NCBI RefSeq assembly: GCF_900114705.1
Contig: NZ_FOTW01000004.1
Coordinates: 248,001-312,000 of the forward strand
DNA length: 64,000 nucleotides
DNA from: Rugamonas rubra
GTDB lineage: Bacteria > Pseudomonadota > Gammaproteobacteria > Burkholderiales > Burkholderiaceae_D
Direction: 5' to 3'
Shown: positions 1 to 7,525 of the stretch, piece by piece
Numbering within the stretch: position 1 is the first letter of the stretch
Layout: every line of letters begins with the position of its first letter
The notes under the pieces: model-generated
Told to the model about the DNA's origin: nothing
Databases searched by the model: none
What the model saw: only the letters and a program-made list of their open reading frames with translations
Translations under genes and position numbers: made by a program

Positions 1-359
1 TCCCGCTCGAGCGGGACCACCGTGGCCAGGCGTGTGACTTCGGCGGTATCCTGGCCTTTGCGGACGCGATACCCGGGCGGCAATACCGGAAGAAATTCCT
101 TCTCCATCATGTACGGCGCGTCATGAGAAATGAAACGCATGGTCGCCGCCAGCTTGCCGTCCTTCCGGAACGCTCCGATATGCACCGCGCCCTGGTCGTA
201 GGCGTCGATCTCGAGGCCGGTGATGGACGCCGGCACCCAGCATAGATGCTCGCAATACACTTTGTGCCGCAACGTGTAGACCGCCACCTTGTCATCCTCG
301 CTGGTCACGGTTCGCACCAACAGACCCTTCTCTTCAAAACCAATGGACTTCAGCATCAT
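1..359 (-). CDS. LuxI/FeeM-type autoinducer or N-acyl amino acid synthase (partial)
   Basis: The reading frame is open from the ATG at 359 to the window edge (119 codons), so the C-terminus is missing. It shows the full set of residues conserved in LuxI-family GNAT enzymes: LRHKVY with a following Trp, the acidic run LEIDAYD, an Arg in ATMRF, the MMEKEF segment and the E-x2-R of AEVTRLAT. The family moves an acyl group from acyl-ACP to an amino acid or to S-adenosylmethionine. An AGGTGA Shine-Dalgarno lies 6 bases before the ATG, and a lux-box palindrome (425-440) is centred about 73 bases upstream, the usual place for autoinduction. LuxI proper, FeeM-like N-acyl amino acid synthase and the PEP-CTERM-associated acyltransferases all fit; I favour a signal synthase because of the lux box. 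Confidence 0.75.
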   Translation of the reverse strand, partial: MMLKSIGFEEKGLLVRTVTSEDDKVAVYTLRHKVYCEHLCWVPASITGLEIDAYDQGAVHIGAFRKDGKLAATMRFISHDAPYMMEKEFLPVLPPGYRVRKGQDTAEVTRLATVVPLER

Positions 360-646
360 GTGTATTCACCTGTCGTAGTTTGGGGGGGATGGGCATTCAA
401 ACGCGCCCTTGCGACTTTTGTCACCTGTCCGGCTGGACAGTCGACGGCATGGTGCGCCGCCGAACAATTCACATCGCGGCCGACCCGCCACGCGCCACGC
501 GCCACGCAAGGGCGGCCGGCGCCGACCTGTCCTTTCGGGCAGTAATGCCTGGTTTCCATGCATGTTACGCTTCCATAATAATAAGATAATAAAATCAGAA
601 ATTCTGACATTGGCGCGAACCATGCGTGTGAATAAAGGAGATGAGG
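360..646. other. Divergent intergenic promoter region of the cluster
   Basis: No credible gene lies here. The region holds the lux-box palindrome at 425-440, an A/T-rich stretch at about 575-600 and the AAAGGAG Shine-Dalgarno (634-640) of the PLP enzyme gene. On the minus strand a TTTGAAT-like segment near 397-403 could be the -10 of the synthase gene, given the position of the box, but it is weak. Confidence 0.6.
423..442. promoter_or_regulatory. lux-box-like operator (copy 1)
   Basis: The core is CTGTCC-GGCT-GGACAG, a perfect 6-bp inverted repeat that obeys the CTG-N10-CAG rule for LuxR-family binding sites. It lies between the divergent synthase gene (start 359) and the biosynthetic operon (start 647). 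A second box with the same arms lies at 16799-16814. The LuxR regulator itself is not in the window. Confidence 0.7.
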
Positions 647-2176
647 ATGTACGGCGAAGTAGATACTGGCACGCCCCTTGCACTGCGGACCGCGGAACAA
701 ACCCTCGGTCTTATTCAACTTATTTCGGCGACGGACGATGTTGTCGAGTTAAAGACCCGCTTCCACGACTATCAGGCCTACTGCGTCGCCAATGACGTGC
801 CGCTGCTTCGCCCCATTATTTCCCATCTGGAATCGACCCTCTCCTCGGCCATCGAGGCGGCCAAAACAAAAATCGATCGTGAACTGGCGCTATATTCTCT
901 GGGCGAAGTGGACCGGCAAACCGTCGAGTGTGAACAGATGGCGAGGTTGATGCTGCAAACCAAAAGCTATGTTGTTCAGAGTTTCGAATGGTGCGCGCCG
1001 TCCTACGACCAGTCCCTGGCAAATCAATTCTTCGATCTGCGCGGGCAAAAAAACACCACCGTCAATTACGAGCGCTATGAGTCGAAAGAGGTGGAGGCGA
1101 TCGAGCGGCAATTGGCGGATATTCTATCCTATAGCACGGAGAAAACAGCCGTGCTGCTCACCTCGTCGGGCATGTCCGCCTATGCGGTGGTCGAGGCATT
1201 TATCACGCGCGAATTGCTGAAGGATTACCTTGATACCGTCCTGGTGTCGCCGTATATATATTTTGAAGCATCGGGACAATTAACCACGTTGAATTCGCTG
1301 AACGTGGTTTTCGCAACGAGCTACGAGACAGAACAAATGCTCGACAGCGCGGAAACCCTTCAGCCCAAGGTGATTTTTCTTGATCCGTTGTCGAATACGC
1401 CTGAGCAGAGGTTAATCGACCTCGATGCGTTCTTTGAAAAGCTGGGCGGACGCATCATCGACAGGGTCACTGTCGTCATCGATGGAACCATGTCGCCGGG
1501 CTGTTACAAGGACAAGTGGCGCACCCATAGCGGCAATGTCGACATCATCTACTACGAGAGCTGCTCGAAGTATCTGCAGTTGGGTTTTGATAACACGATG
1601 AGCGGTTATGTGCTGGCGCCCGTCGAGTGGAAGAAAAAAATGGCGGAAATCCGCAGGAACACCGGGGCGATTCTGGCCCGGGACTGCGCCAACACCTTCC
1701 CGCGCTATTCGGCGGCCACGTTGTGGAAAAGGATGGACGTCATCCAGAGGAACGCGATGGCCGTCGTCGACTATTTCGACAAACTGCCGGCGATCCATAA
1801 GCTGATCGAGGTGCATTATCCGGGACACCATACGCATCCGGATTTCAACGTCGGAAAGCAATACAGGACACTGGGCGGATGCGTGTCGTTCAAATTTCAT
1901 TCCGGAAACGGTTATGACAAGCTGAATCGCTTCATCAGCGAACTGATCGGCGTATGCAAGGCCAACAATGTCCAGCTGATCAAGGGCGTGTCGTTCGGCC
2001 ATACGATTCCACGCATTTCCGCGTCGTCGGCGATGGCCGGTTTCGACAAGCCGTATATCCGCCTGTTTGTGGGCGCCCTGGAGTCCGACTCGATTCTCGA
2101 GTTGTGCAAGGCGATTGAATACTCTCTGCTGGAAGGCAAGTATCTGGGGTCGGGGAATGTCGATGAACCCGCATAG
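647..2176 (+). CDS. PLP-dependent enzyme, Cys/Met metabolism (cystathionine gamma-synthase-like) family
   Basis: This 509-residue fold-type I PLP enzyme carries the family landmarks in order: SSGMSAY (phosphate-binding turn), DGTMSPGC in the place of the cofactor-pairing Asp motif, ESCSKYLQLG with the likely Schiff-base Lys308, GGCVSFKF and a C-terminal IRLFVGALES block. Family members catalyse beta- or gamma-elimination and replacement on Cys, Met or acylated homoserine. It is about 110 residues longer than usual, because of an extra helical N-terminal segment. I chose the ATG at 647 rather than 641 because AAAGGAG ends directly at 640. It is first in the operon and probably shapes the amino-acid building block. 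Its exact reaction cannot be read from the sequence. GC content is visibly lower than in the genes after 19 kb. Confidence 0.85.
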   Translation: MYGEVDTGTPLALRTAEQTLGLIQLISATDDVVELKTRFHDYQAYCVANDVPLLRPIISHLESTLSSAIEAAKTKIDRELALYSLGEVDRQTVECEQMARLMLQTKSYVVQSFEWCAPSYDQSLANQFFDLRGQKNTTVNYERYESKEVEAIERQLADILSYSTEKTAVLLTSSGMSAYAVVEAFITRELLKDYLDTVLVSPYIYFEASGQLTTLNSLNVVFATSYETEQMLDSAETLQPKVIFLDPLSNTPEQRLIDLDAFFEKLGGRIIDRVTVVIDGTMSPGCYKDKWRTHSGNVDIIYYESCSKYLQLGFDNTMSGYVLAPVEWKKKMAEIRRNTGAILARDCANTFPRYSAATLWKRMDVIQRNAMAVVDYFDKLPAIHKLIEVHYPGHHTHPDFNVGKQYRTLGGCVSFKFHSGNGYDKLNRFISELIGVCKANNVQLIKGVSFGHTIPRISASSAMAGFDKPYIRLFVGALESDSILELCKAIEYSLLEGKYLGSGNVDEPA

Positions 2177-4115
2177 TTCGACGCGGCCGCGGGCGAAGGC
2201 GGACGAAGCCGGCACGTTCGTCCTACTGCCGCCGCCCAACGTCACGGGCGACCTCCACCTCGGCCACGGCTTCAGCTTCACCTTGCTGGATACCTATGTT
2301 CGATTCCTGCGCAAGCGCGGCGAAACCGTGCGTTTCCATCCGGGAACCGAGCACGCCGGGTCGCGCGCGGAGATCGCCTACGCGCGTCTGGGCGCGGGGC
2401 GGGACAAGCCGGATTTCCTGACATGGCAGGACAAAACGCGGCAATCGATTATCGGCCAGATCAAACTGATGGGGGTGGACGCCGATTGGGGCGACGAATA
2501 CAACTCGATGGACGATCGGCGGGTGGAATTCATTCGTGGCGCGTTCGTAAAGCTGAGCAACGACGGCTTCATCTATCCATCGACGGAGATGGTCAACTGG
2601 TGCCCGTGCTGCGACTCCTCGCTGCCCGATATCGACGTCAAATTTTCCTGCAAGGCCGGCACGCGGTATCTGCTGTCCTTGTCCGATAGCAAGCCGGGGT
2701 TCACCATCGCGACCTTCGGCCTGGAACGCCTGCTGGGCGCCACGGCGCTGGCGGTCTCGCCGCGCCACCGATTTGCCGATGAGCTCGACGGCACCCGTGT
2801 CCGCTTGCTCGGGCGCGAGATCGCGGTCACAAAGGCCGGCCCCGGGGATTTCGCCGATCCGTCCGTGCTGATCGCCATCAACCCGCAGGTCAATCCCGCC
2901 GACTTCCGCGCCGCCGGTTCGAGCGCCGGCGCGAACCTCTATGACAGGGACGGAAACATCGGCGCGGCCCATCGGGATTTTCGCGCGGACAATCTGGCAG
3001 CGAGCCGCAACGCGCTCGAAGCCAGGCTGGTGGAGGACGGCTGGAGCGTCGAAAAAGAGGCCGTCGACCACCACACGCCGCATTGCGCCGTCTGCAATGC
3101 CGAGGTGCATCCGATGATTTCCGAGCAGTGGTATTTCGATATCGCCAAGGGACTGGAGCGCACCCGCAGAAACCCGGAATTCCACTCCAAACTGTGGAAA
3201 AAAGGGTTTGAGCTGTGGATGGAAAAACTGCGGCGGCCGCTGGAGAATGCATTCCATGAATCGATGAACACCAGTCACTACGGGGGATACTCCAGCAACC
3301 GCGACTTCCTCGTTTCGAGCCAATCCGGCTGGGGCCAGCCATTGCCCGTGCTGCGCTGCCTGGAGTGCGGCACGGTGAGCGTCGCGGCACACGAACCCGA
3401 TCAATGCCGCGCCTGCGGCGCGCGGCGGTTCGAGGCGTCCGGCGAGGTGATATCCATCTTTTTCAGTTGCTGCCTGATGGGAGCGTCGACCAATCCTTCG
3501 TCGCTGAGGAGGAACGCGGTCGATTTCACCATCTGCGGCCATGACATCTACCACTACTGGGGCTCGTTGAAAAACATACTGGCCTGCGCCTTGGGCTATG
3601 AAGCGGGTTTTGGCGGCTTGATGGTGCATGGCTTGTTGGTCGACCAATCCGGCGAGAAGATGACCAAGTCGAAAGGCAACGTGGTCGGCCTCGCCGGACT
3701 GGTGGACCGGTACGGCGTCGACACACTGCGCACCGTGGTGTATGACTGCGTCTACAACAACCACGACAGGCCATTCATAAAATTCGATCCCGCCGATTTC
3801 AGCCCCGCCCACAGCTATATCGCCGAACTCAAAGCCAGGCTGCTGGAGCACGAGATCGACGAACACGCCGACGAACACGCCGACGAAAGCGCCGACAACG
3901 TCATCACGGATTCGGCCGTGCAATACCTGCGCACTGAAATCGACGCGTTGATGGAGGGGTACAAGATCGGACACGCCTACAAGAAATTGTTGTCGGTGAT
4001 CGACCAGCGCAAGATTGTATTCAAGACGCACTCCGCAAAAATCGGCTTCTTGAAATTGCTCTATCCATTCCACCCGAGCTTTTGCGGCGAATCGGGCAGC
4101 GGGGAAAATCAATGA
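2163..4115 (+). CDS. Valyl-tRNA-synthetase-like amino acid activating protein lacking the anticodon-binding domain
   Basis: This 650-residue class I synthetase homologue has the ValRS signature PPPNVTG followed by HLGHG (HIGH motif, near residue 35), the VNWCPCC and PDIDVK blocks, a C-x2-C...C-x2-C zinc knuckle near residues 398-420, and K499-MTKS (KMSKS motif). True ValRS has about 900 residues. Here only about 150 follow KMTKS, so the anticodon-binding domain and C-terminal coiled coil are absent. In the CP1 editing insert the TTRPET segment reads TFGLER, so proofreading is probably lost. The start overlaps the PLP gene by 14 bases, and the stop overlaps the carrier-protein gene as ATGA. 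Inference: it adenylates an amino acid and loads the carrier protein or a small acceptor. A resistance copy of ValRS is the alternative, but is unlikely without tRNA-recognition parts. Confidence 0.85.
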   Translation: MNPHSSTRPRAKADEAGTFVLLPPPNVTGDLHLGHGFSFTLLDTYVRFLRKRGETVRFHPGTEHAGSRAEIAYARLGAGRDKPDFLTWQDKTRQSIIGQIKLMGVDADWGDEYNSMDDRRVEFIRGAFVKLSNDGFIYPSTEMVNWCPCCDSSLPDIDVKFSCKAGTRYLLSLSDSKPGFTIATFGLERLLGATALAVSPRHRFADELDGTRVRLLGREIAVTKAGPGDFADPSVLIAINPQVNPADFRAAGSSAGANLYDRDGNIGAAHRDFRADNLAASRNALEARLVEDGWSVEKEAVDHHTPHCAVCNAEVHPMISEQWYFDIAKGLERTRRNPEFHSKLWKKGFELWMEKLRRPLENAFHESMNTSHYGGYSSNRDFLVSSQSGWGQPLPVLRCLECGTVSVAAHEPDQCRACGARRFEASGEVISIFFSCCLMGASTNPSSLRRNAVDFTICGHDIYHYWGSLKNILACALGYEAGFGGLMVHGLLVDQSGEKMTKSKGNVVGLAGLVDRYGVDTLRTVVYDCVYNNHDRPFIKFDPADFSPAHSYIAELKARLLEHEIDEHADEHADESADNVITDSAVQYLRTEIDALMEGYKIGHAYKKLLSVIDQRKIVFKTHSAKIGFLKLLYPFHPSFCGESGSGENQ

Positions 4116-4381
4116 ACGCAAGAATCGACCAGGACATGCTGTCGGCCCGCGTCAAAGCGATCATTGCCGGGGTGTTGCAAATGGACGTGCAAGACCTTGT
4201 CGCCGAAAAAAGCCTGAAAGACCAGGGCCTCGATTCACTGTGCCTGCTGTTTTTGATCGATGAGCTGGAAGCCGAATTCGAGATAAGGCTGATCGGCGAG
4301 GAACTGGAGGTCGAGCATTTCAAATCGGCCAATTCGATCACATCCCTACTGAACGACAACTACCAGGTGAGCGGAAACTGA
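4112..4381 (+). CDS. Acyl/peptidyl carrier protein 1
   Basis: This 89-residue carrier protein has the phosphopantetheine motif GLDSL with Ser42, followed by the acidic recognition helix (LLFLIDELEAEFE). It should carry a thioester-bound amino acid or acyl group after modification by a phosphopantetheinyl transferase encoded elsewhere. Translation is coupled to the synthetase-like gene through an ATGA overlap, which suggests the two work as a pair. The desaturase gene starts one base after its stop. Confidence 0.9.
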   Translation: MNARIDQDMLSARVKAIIAGVLQMDVQDLVAEKSLKDQGLDSLCLLFLIDELEAEFEIRLIGEELEVEHFKSANSITSLLNDNYQVSGN

Positions 4382-4382
4382 C

Positions 4383-5330
4383 ATGGAAGATTCGTATGTG
4401 AACATCAAGCTGAGCATCGATGAAAAACGGGCTCTTGCAGCAAAGCGACCCGCGATCGTCGTTGTCCGATTCGTCTTCCTGGCCGCGATCTATGCCTGCC
4501 TCGCCTACGCCGGCTTGCGCGTGGATTCGCTATGGCTTTGGATCCCCATCTGGATCGTGCTGGGCGCGATCCTGGGTGGGCTGAACCTCATCGCCCATGA
4601 ATGCGTCCATTCCTCGTTCTCGAACTCGGCGAGAATCAACCGCGTCGTCGGTTCCGTCCTCATGGCGTCGAACTTTTTGAACTTCACACTCCATCGGGGC
4701 TACCACCTCAAGCACCATGCGCACACCACGCAGGAGGGCGACACCCAGAACGAGATCGGCTTGTACGGCTATCGCACGTTGTCGCAGTATCTGAAGGATT
4801 TGCTGTCCTGGTCCAGCATATTCAATTCCTTCTTTTACAACGAATGGAAATACAGCGTTCTGGCCTTCCTGGGCAAAAAAAGCGCCTTCTTCAACACCAA
4901 GGATGCCGATCTGGGCAAGGTGCGGACCGACTTCTTCGTCATGGTCGCATGGTGCGCCGCCCTCGGCTATCTCGCGTACAGCAATTTCTGGCCTGTGCTC
5001 TACACATTCCTGGTGCCCATCGTATTTTTCTTCCCGTTCATCCTGTACGTCATCAGCCTGCCGGAGCACTACAAGGTCAATAGCGGCGACAACGCGATCC
5101 AGAACACGCGGACCGTCAAGTCGAACTGGCTGGCACGCATGATATTTTGGAATATCAACTACCACACCGTCCATCACGCGTTTCCATATATTCCTTTCTA
5201 CAACCTGCCGAAAGCCCACAAGCTGCTGGAGAACGACTTGCTGTTTTATGAGCCGAGCTACATCGGTTTTCATCTGAAGGTGTTCCGGGACCTCAAGCAA
5301 ACAGGGCGAACCGAAAGGGAAGCGGCGTGA
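4383..5330 (+). CDS. Membrane fatty acid desaturase (first of two)
   Basis: This 315-residue integral membrane protein has the three histidine boxes of the fatty acid desaturase family: HECVH near residue 72, HLKHHAH near 110 and HTVHH near 260. These bind the diiron centre. Hydrophobic segments lie at about 25-70 and 180-215. The likely substrate is an acyl chain on a carrier protein or a lipid, in which it introduces a double bond (or hydroxylates, or makes a triple bond). It sits between carrier protein 1 and the GNAT-like gene, and overlaps the latter's GTG start by four bases (GTGA). Confidence 0.9.
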   Translation: MEDSYVNIKLSIDEKRALAAKRPAIVVVRFVFLAAIYACLAYAGLRVDSLWLWIPIWIVLGAILGGLNLIAHECVHSSFSNSARINRVVGSVLMASNFLNFTLHRGYHLKHHAHTTQEGDTQNEIGLYGYRTLSQYLKDLLSWSSIFNSFFYNEWKYSVLAFLGKKSAFFNTKDADLGKVRTDFFVMVAWCAALGYLAYSNFWPVLYTFLVPIVFFFPFILYVISLPEHYKVNSGDNAIQNTRTVKSNWLARMIFWNINYHTVHHAFPYIPFYNLPKAHKLLENDLLFYEPSYIGFHLKVFRDLKQTGRTEREAA

Positions 5331-6475
5331 ACAAAGCGATGGAACGTTTCATCCAAAGTCTTTCGGACAGCGAGACAGTGCCGGCCGACTTTCATTTCGT
5401 CAGTCCGGAAGAGGTCGGCGGCAACGCCGGAAAGTACGCGCAGATCATCGCCGCCATCGTCAACGAGTGCTATGGCTCGGAGTATCCGGCGCCCACCCGC
5501 GACAGCAGCTACCTGGTGAGCGCCTTGAACGGCAAGTCGCAGCTCAGCGCCGTCTGGTCGCTGAATCCGCAAACCCGCGATGCGGACCAGTACGGCACCC
5601 TTTCGCTGTACGACGCGGGTTTCCCCTTCGGGCCGAACATCGGCGAGCTTGGGAAAAGCGGCTCGCCCAGCGACGGCGGCGCGAAGTATGGCTTCGCGCT
5701 CTTTGAACGGCACTGGAGGGAGAGCCATGCCAGGGGCTTGAAGTACCGTAGTTTCTTTTGTACTTCGAGGAACTGTGGCAGCCGGCCGGCCAAGGAGGGG
5801 CGGGTGCGCGCCGGCGCGGCGGTGCGATATCTGGTTGCGCGGGTGATGCGGATGACGCAATGGGGCTACGCGCCCTGGTACCTGATGCCCGACACCGGCT
5901 CGGGCTCCTACGAGCTGCTCGATTTCTTCGTCCGCTTGCCGGACGACGTGGATCGCCATCCGTCCATCGCCTCCACCACGGTCCATGTCGCCAGCGCCGC
6001 GGCGGCCAGGTTCGTCGAGGGCGTCTTCACCAGCAACTGGGGCTTCTCTCCGCGGCTTGCCGAGCGCCGCGACGCGGCGCCGGCGCCGCCGGTCGGATGG
6101 AGCTTGCTTGAAGAGGACTATCAGCAGCAAAAAAATCCGGTCAAGCTGCTGGTCGGCCCGGGCAAGGAAACATTCGAGGCGGCCTTTGACAGGCTGGAAA
6201 ACCTGGCCGGCAGCACCGCCGTGGTCGTCCTGCCCCTCACGGAAGCCTATCTGGCCGCCCAGGCGACAGTGGAAGGCCGTGGCTACACCTTGTGCGCCGT
6301 GTATCCCCCCACGCGTCTGGACGCTCCGGTTCAAGGCATGTGGTGTCGTCTGAATTCGTCGAACCCGATCATCCCGCCCAAGCACCAGGGAAATCCGGAT
6401 GGCGCCTGCAGCCCGTGGCTGTCCGGCTACATCGACGAGTTGCTGGCCGCGTTGGTCGAGCATAGACGTGCATGA
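5327..6475 (+). CDS. Unrecognised protein with GNAT-like features
   Basis: I do not recognise this 382-residue protein. Its first half resembles a GNAT acyltransferase core: a short helix with YGSEYPAPTRD, a beta-strand pair, then IGELGKSGSPSDGGAKYGFALFE, which could be the acyl-donor pyrophosphate loop. The C-terminal part has a second strand pattern (AVVVLPLTEAYLA...GRGYTL). No membrane segments or signal peptide are seen. The GTG at 5327 is preferred because GAAAGGGA lies just upstream and the start overlaps the desaturase stop; an in-frame ATG follows at 5339. Being inside the operon, it may transfer an acyl or aminoacyl group from one of the carrier proteins, but this is a guess. Confidence 0.8.
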   Translation: MNKAMERFIQSLSDSETVPADFHFVSPEEVGGNAGKYAQIIAAIVNECYGSEYPAPTRDSSYLVSALNGKSQLSAVWSLNPQTRDADQYGTLSLYDAGFPFGPNIGELGKSGSPSDGGAKYGFALFERHWRESHARGLKYRSFFCTSRNCGSRPAKEGRVRAGAAVRYLVARVMRMTQWGYAPWYLMPDTGSGSYELLDFFVRLPDDVDRHPSIASTTVHVASAAAARFVEGVFTSNWGFSPRLAERRDAAPAPPVGWSLLEEDYQQQKNPVKLLVGPGKETFEAAFDRLENLAGSTAVVVLPLTEAYLAAQATVEGRGYTLCAVYPPTRLDAPVQGMWCRLNSSNPIIPPKHQGNPDGACSPWLSGYIDELLAALVEHRRA

Positions 6476-6520
6476 GGCCGGACCCGCGCGCCCATCCCCC
6501 CGAATCACAGGAATAGACTA

Positions 6521-7441
6521 ATGCGGAATGTTTACTTCGGAATGTTCAACCACCAGCTTGGCGAAGCCTTTCCGGTGGAAGGCTTGGCCCAGCTGTCCGG
6601 GCGGGACGAATTGCGCGCCGGCATAGCAAAATGCGGCTTCCGCCACTATCGCCGCGCCGCGAAGTCGCCCGCGCAGCTGGCCCGGTCCTGCGTCGAACAA
6701 CTGTTCGACAAGCATCCGTCGCTGGCGAATCAAATCGACACCATTGTTTACGCCAGCCTGACCTTGCGCGACAGCGAGTTTTACAACGAGCAACTGGGGG
6801 ATTGCCTGGTGGGCCTGGGTTTGGAGCAGGTCAACATGGTGGGTCTGTTCTCCTCGGAGTGCGGCAACCTGGGCAGCGCGTTGCTGGTCGCGCAGAGCCT
6901 GATCCGCAGCGGCAAGGCCGGCACCATCCTGGTGATCTCGGCCGACGTCTGTCTTGACGAGAACAAACGCATCATCGATGAAAACGTCGTGGTGAGCGAC
7001 GGCGCCAGCTGTTTCATCGTGAACTCCGATCCCGGCAACGATTTCCAGCTGGTGGACACGCTGCAACGGAGCAATCACCGGCTGCGCCTGGAGACCTCGG
7101 GCACCTATTTGCCGCGCTACCTGAAGCTGTCCACGGACGGGATGAAGGACTGCGTTGAAAACCTGCTGGCCGGCCATGCCACCAGCCGCGGGCAAATCAG
7201 TGCCTTCGTGACGGGCAATTATTCCATGCCCGTGCTGGCGATGTTCAGCTATGTCGCCGGCCTGAAGAGCGCGCTGCATTTCAAGGGCGACGTCGCCGGC
7301 ACCGCCCATGCCTACGCCTGCGACATCGCGATCAACCTGCAGCGCCTGCTGACCGAGTCGCCCCCCGCCCCGGGCGACAAGCTGCTGTGCCTGGCGACCG
7401 GATCGAGCACCTGGTTCGCATCGTTGCTGGTGAAGACATGA
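6521..7441 (+). CDS. Atypical beta-ketoacyl-ACP synthase III-like protein
   Basis: This 306-residue thiolase-fold protein aligns with FabH. The nucleophile region reads SSECGNL with Cys114. Where FabH has the catalytic His in a HQAN motif, this protein has TGNYSMP, and where FabH has Asn in GNTSAAS it has GDVAGTA. The Cys is therefore kept while both decarboxylation residues are missing. KAS III relatives lacking decarboxylative condensation act as acyltransferases that form esters or amides, or carry out other carrier-protein acyl transfer. The gene stands between the GNAT-like gene and the acyl-AMP ligase gene, with AGGA upstream of its ATG. The alignment was made by eye, so the absent residues should be confirmed. 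Confidence 0.85.
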   Translation: MRNVYFGMFNHQLGEAFPVEGLAQLSGRDELRAGIAKCGFRHYRRAAKSPAQLARSCVEQLFDKHPSLANQIDTIVYASLTLRDSEFYNEQLGDCLVGLGLEQVNMVGLFSSECGNLGSALLVAQSLIRSGKAGTILVISADVCLDENKRIIDENVVVSDGASCFIVNSDPGNDFQLVDTLQRSNHRLRLETSGTYLPRYLKLSTDGMKDCVENLLAGHATSRGQISAFVTGNYSMPVLAMFSYVAGLKSALHFKGDVAGTAHAYACDIAINLQRLLTESPPAPGDKLLCLATGSSTWFASLLVKT

Positions 7442-7525
7442 GGTATTTTCCGGCCGCTGGCGCCGCCACACGCCGCCGTTCAAAACGGCCGGCGCACATC
7501 GAAGCTTTAGCAGAGGACAATTCGA

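Noticed and set aside
2163-4115. Self-resistance valyl-tRNA synthetase (as IleRS in mupirocin producers)
   Set aside because: A resistance enzyme must still charge tRNA. This protein lacks the anticodon-binding and C-terminal domains, so a biosynthetic role is more likely.
2223-4121. Long open frame opposite the ValRS-like gene
   Set aside because: It mirrors a clear plus-strand protein with synthetase motifs, has no family resemblance and arises from GC-rich third positions. The same holds for the long frames opposite carbamoyltransferase, pilS/pilR, nrdA, rlmI, accC and mpl.
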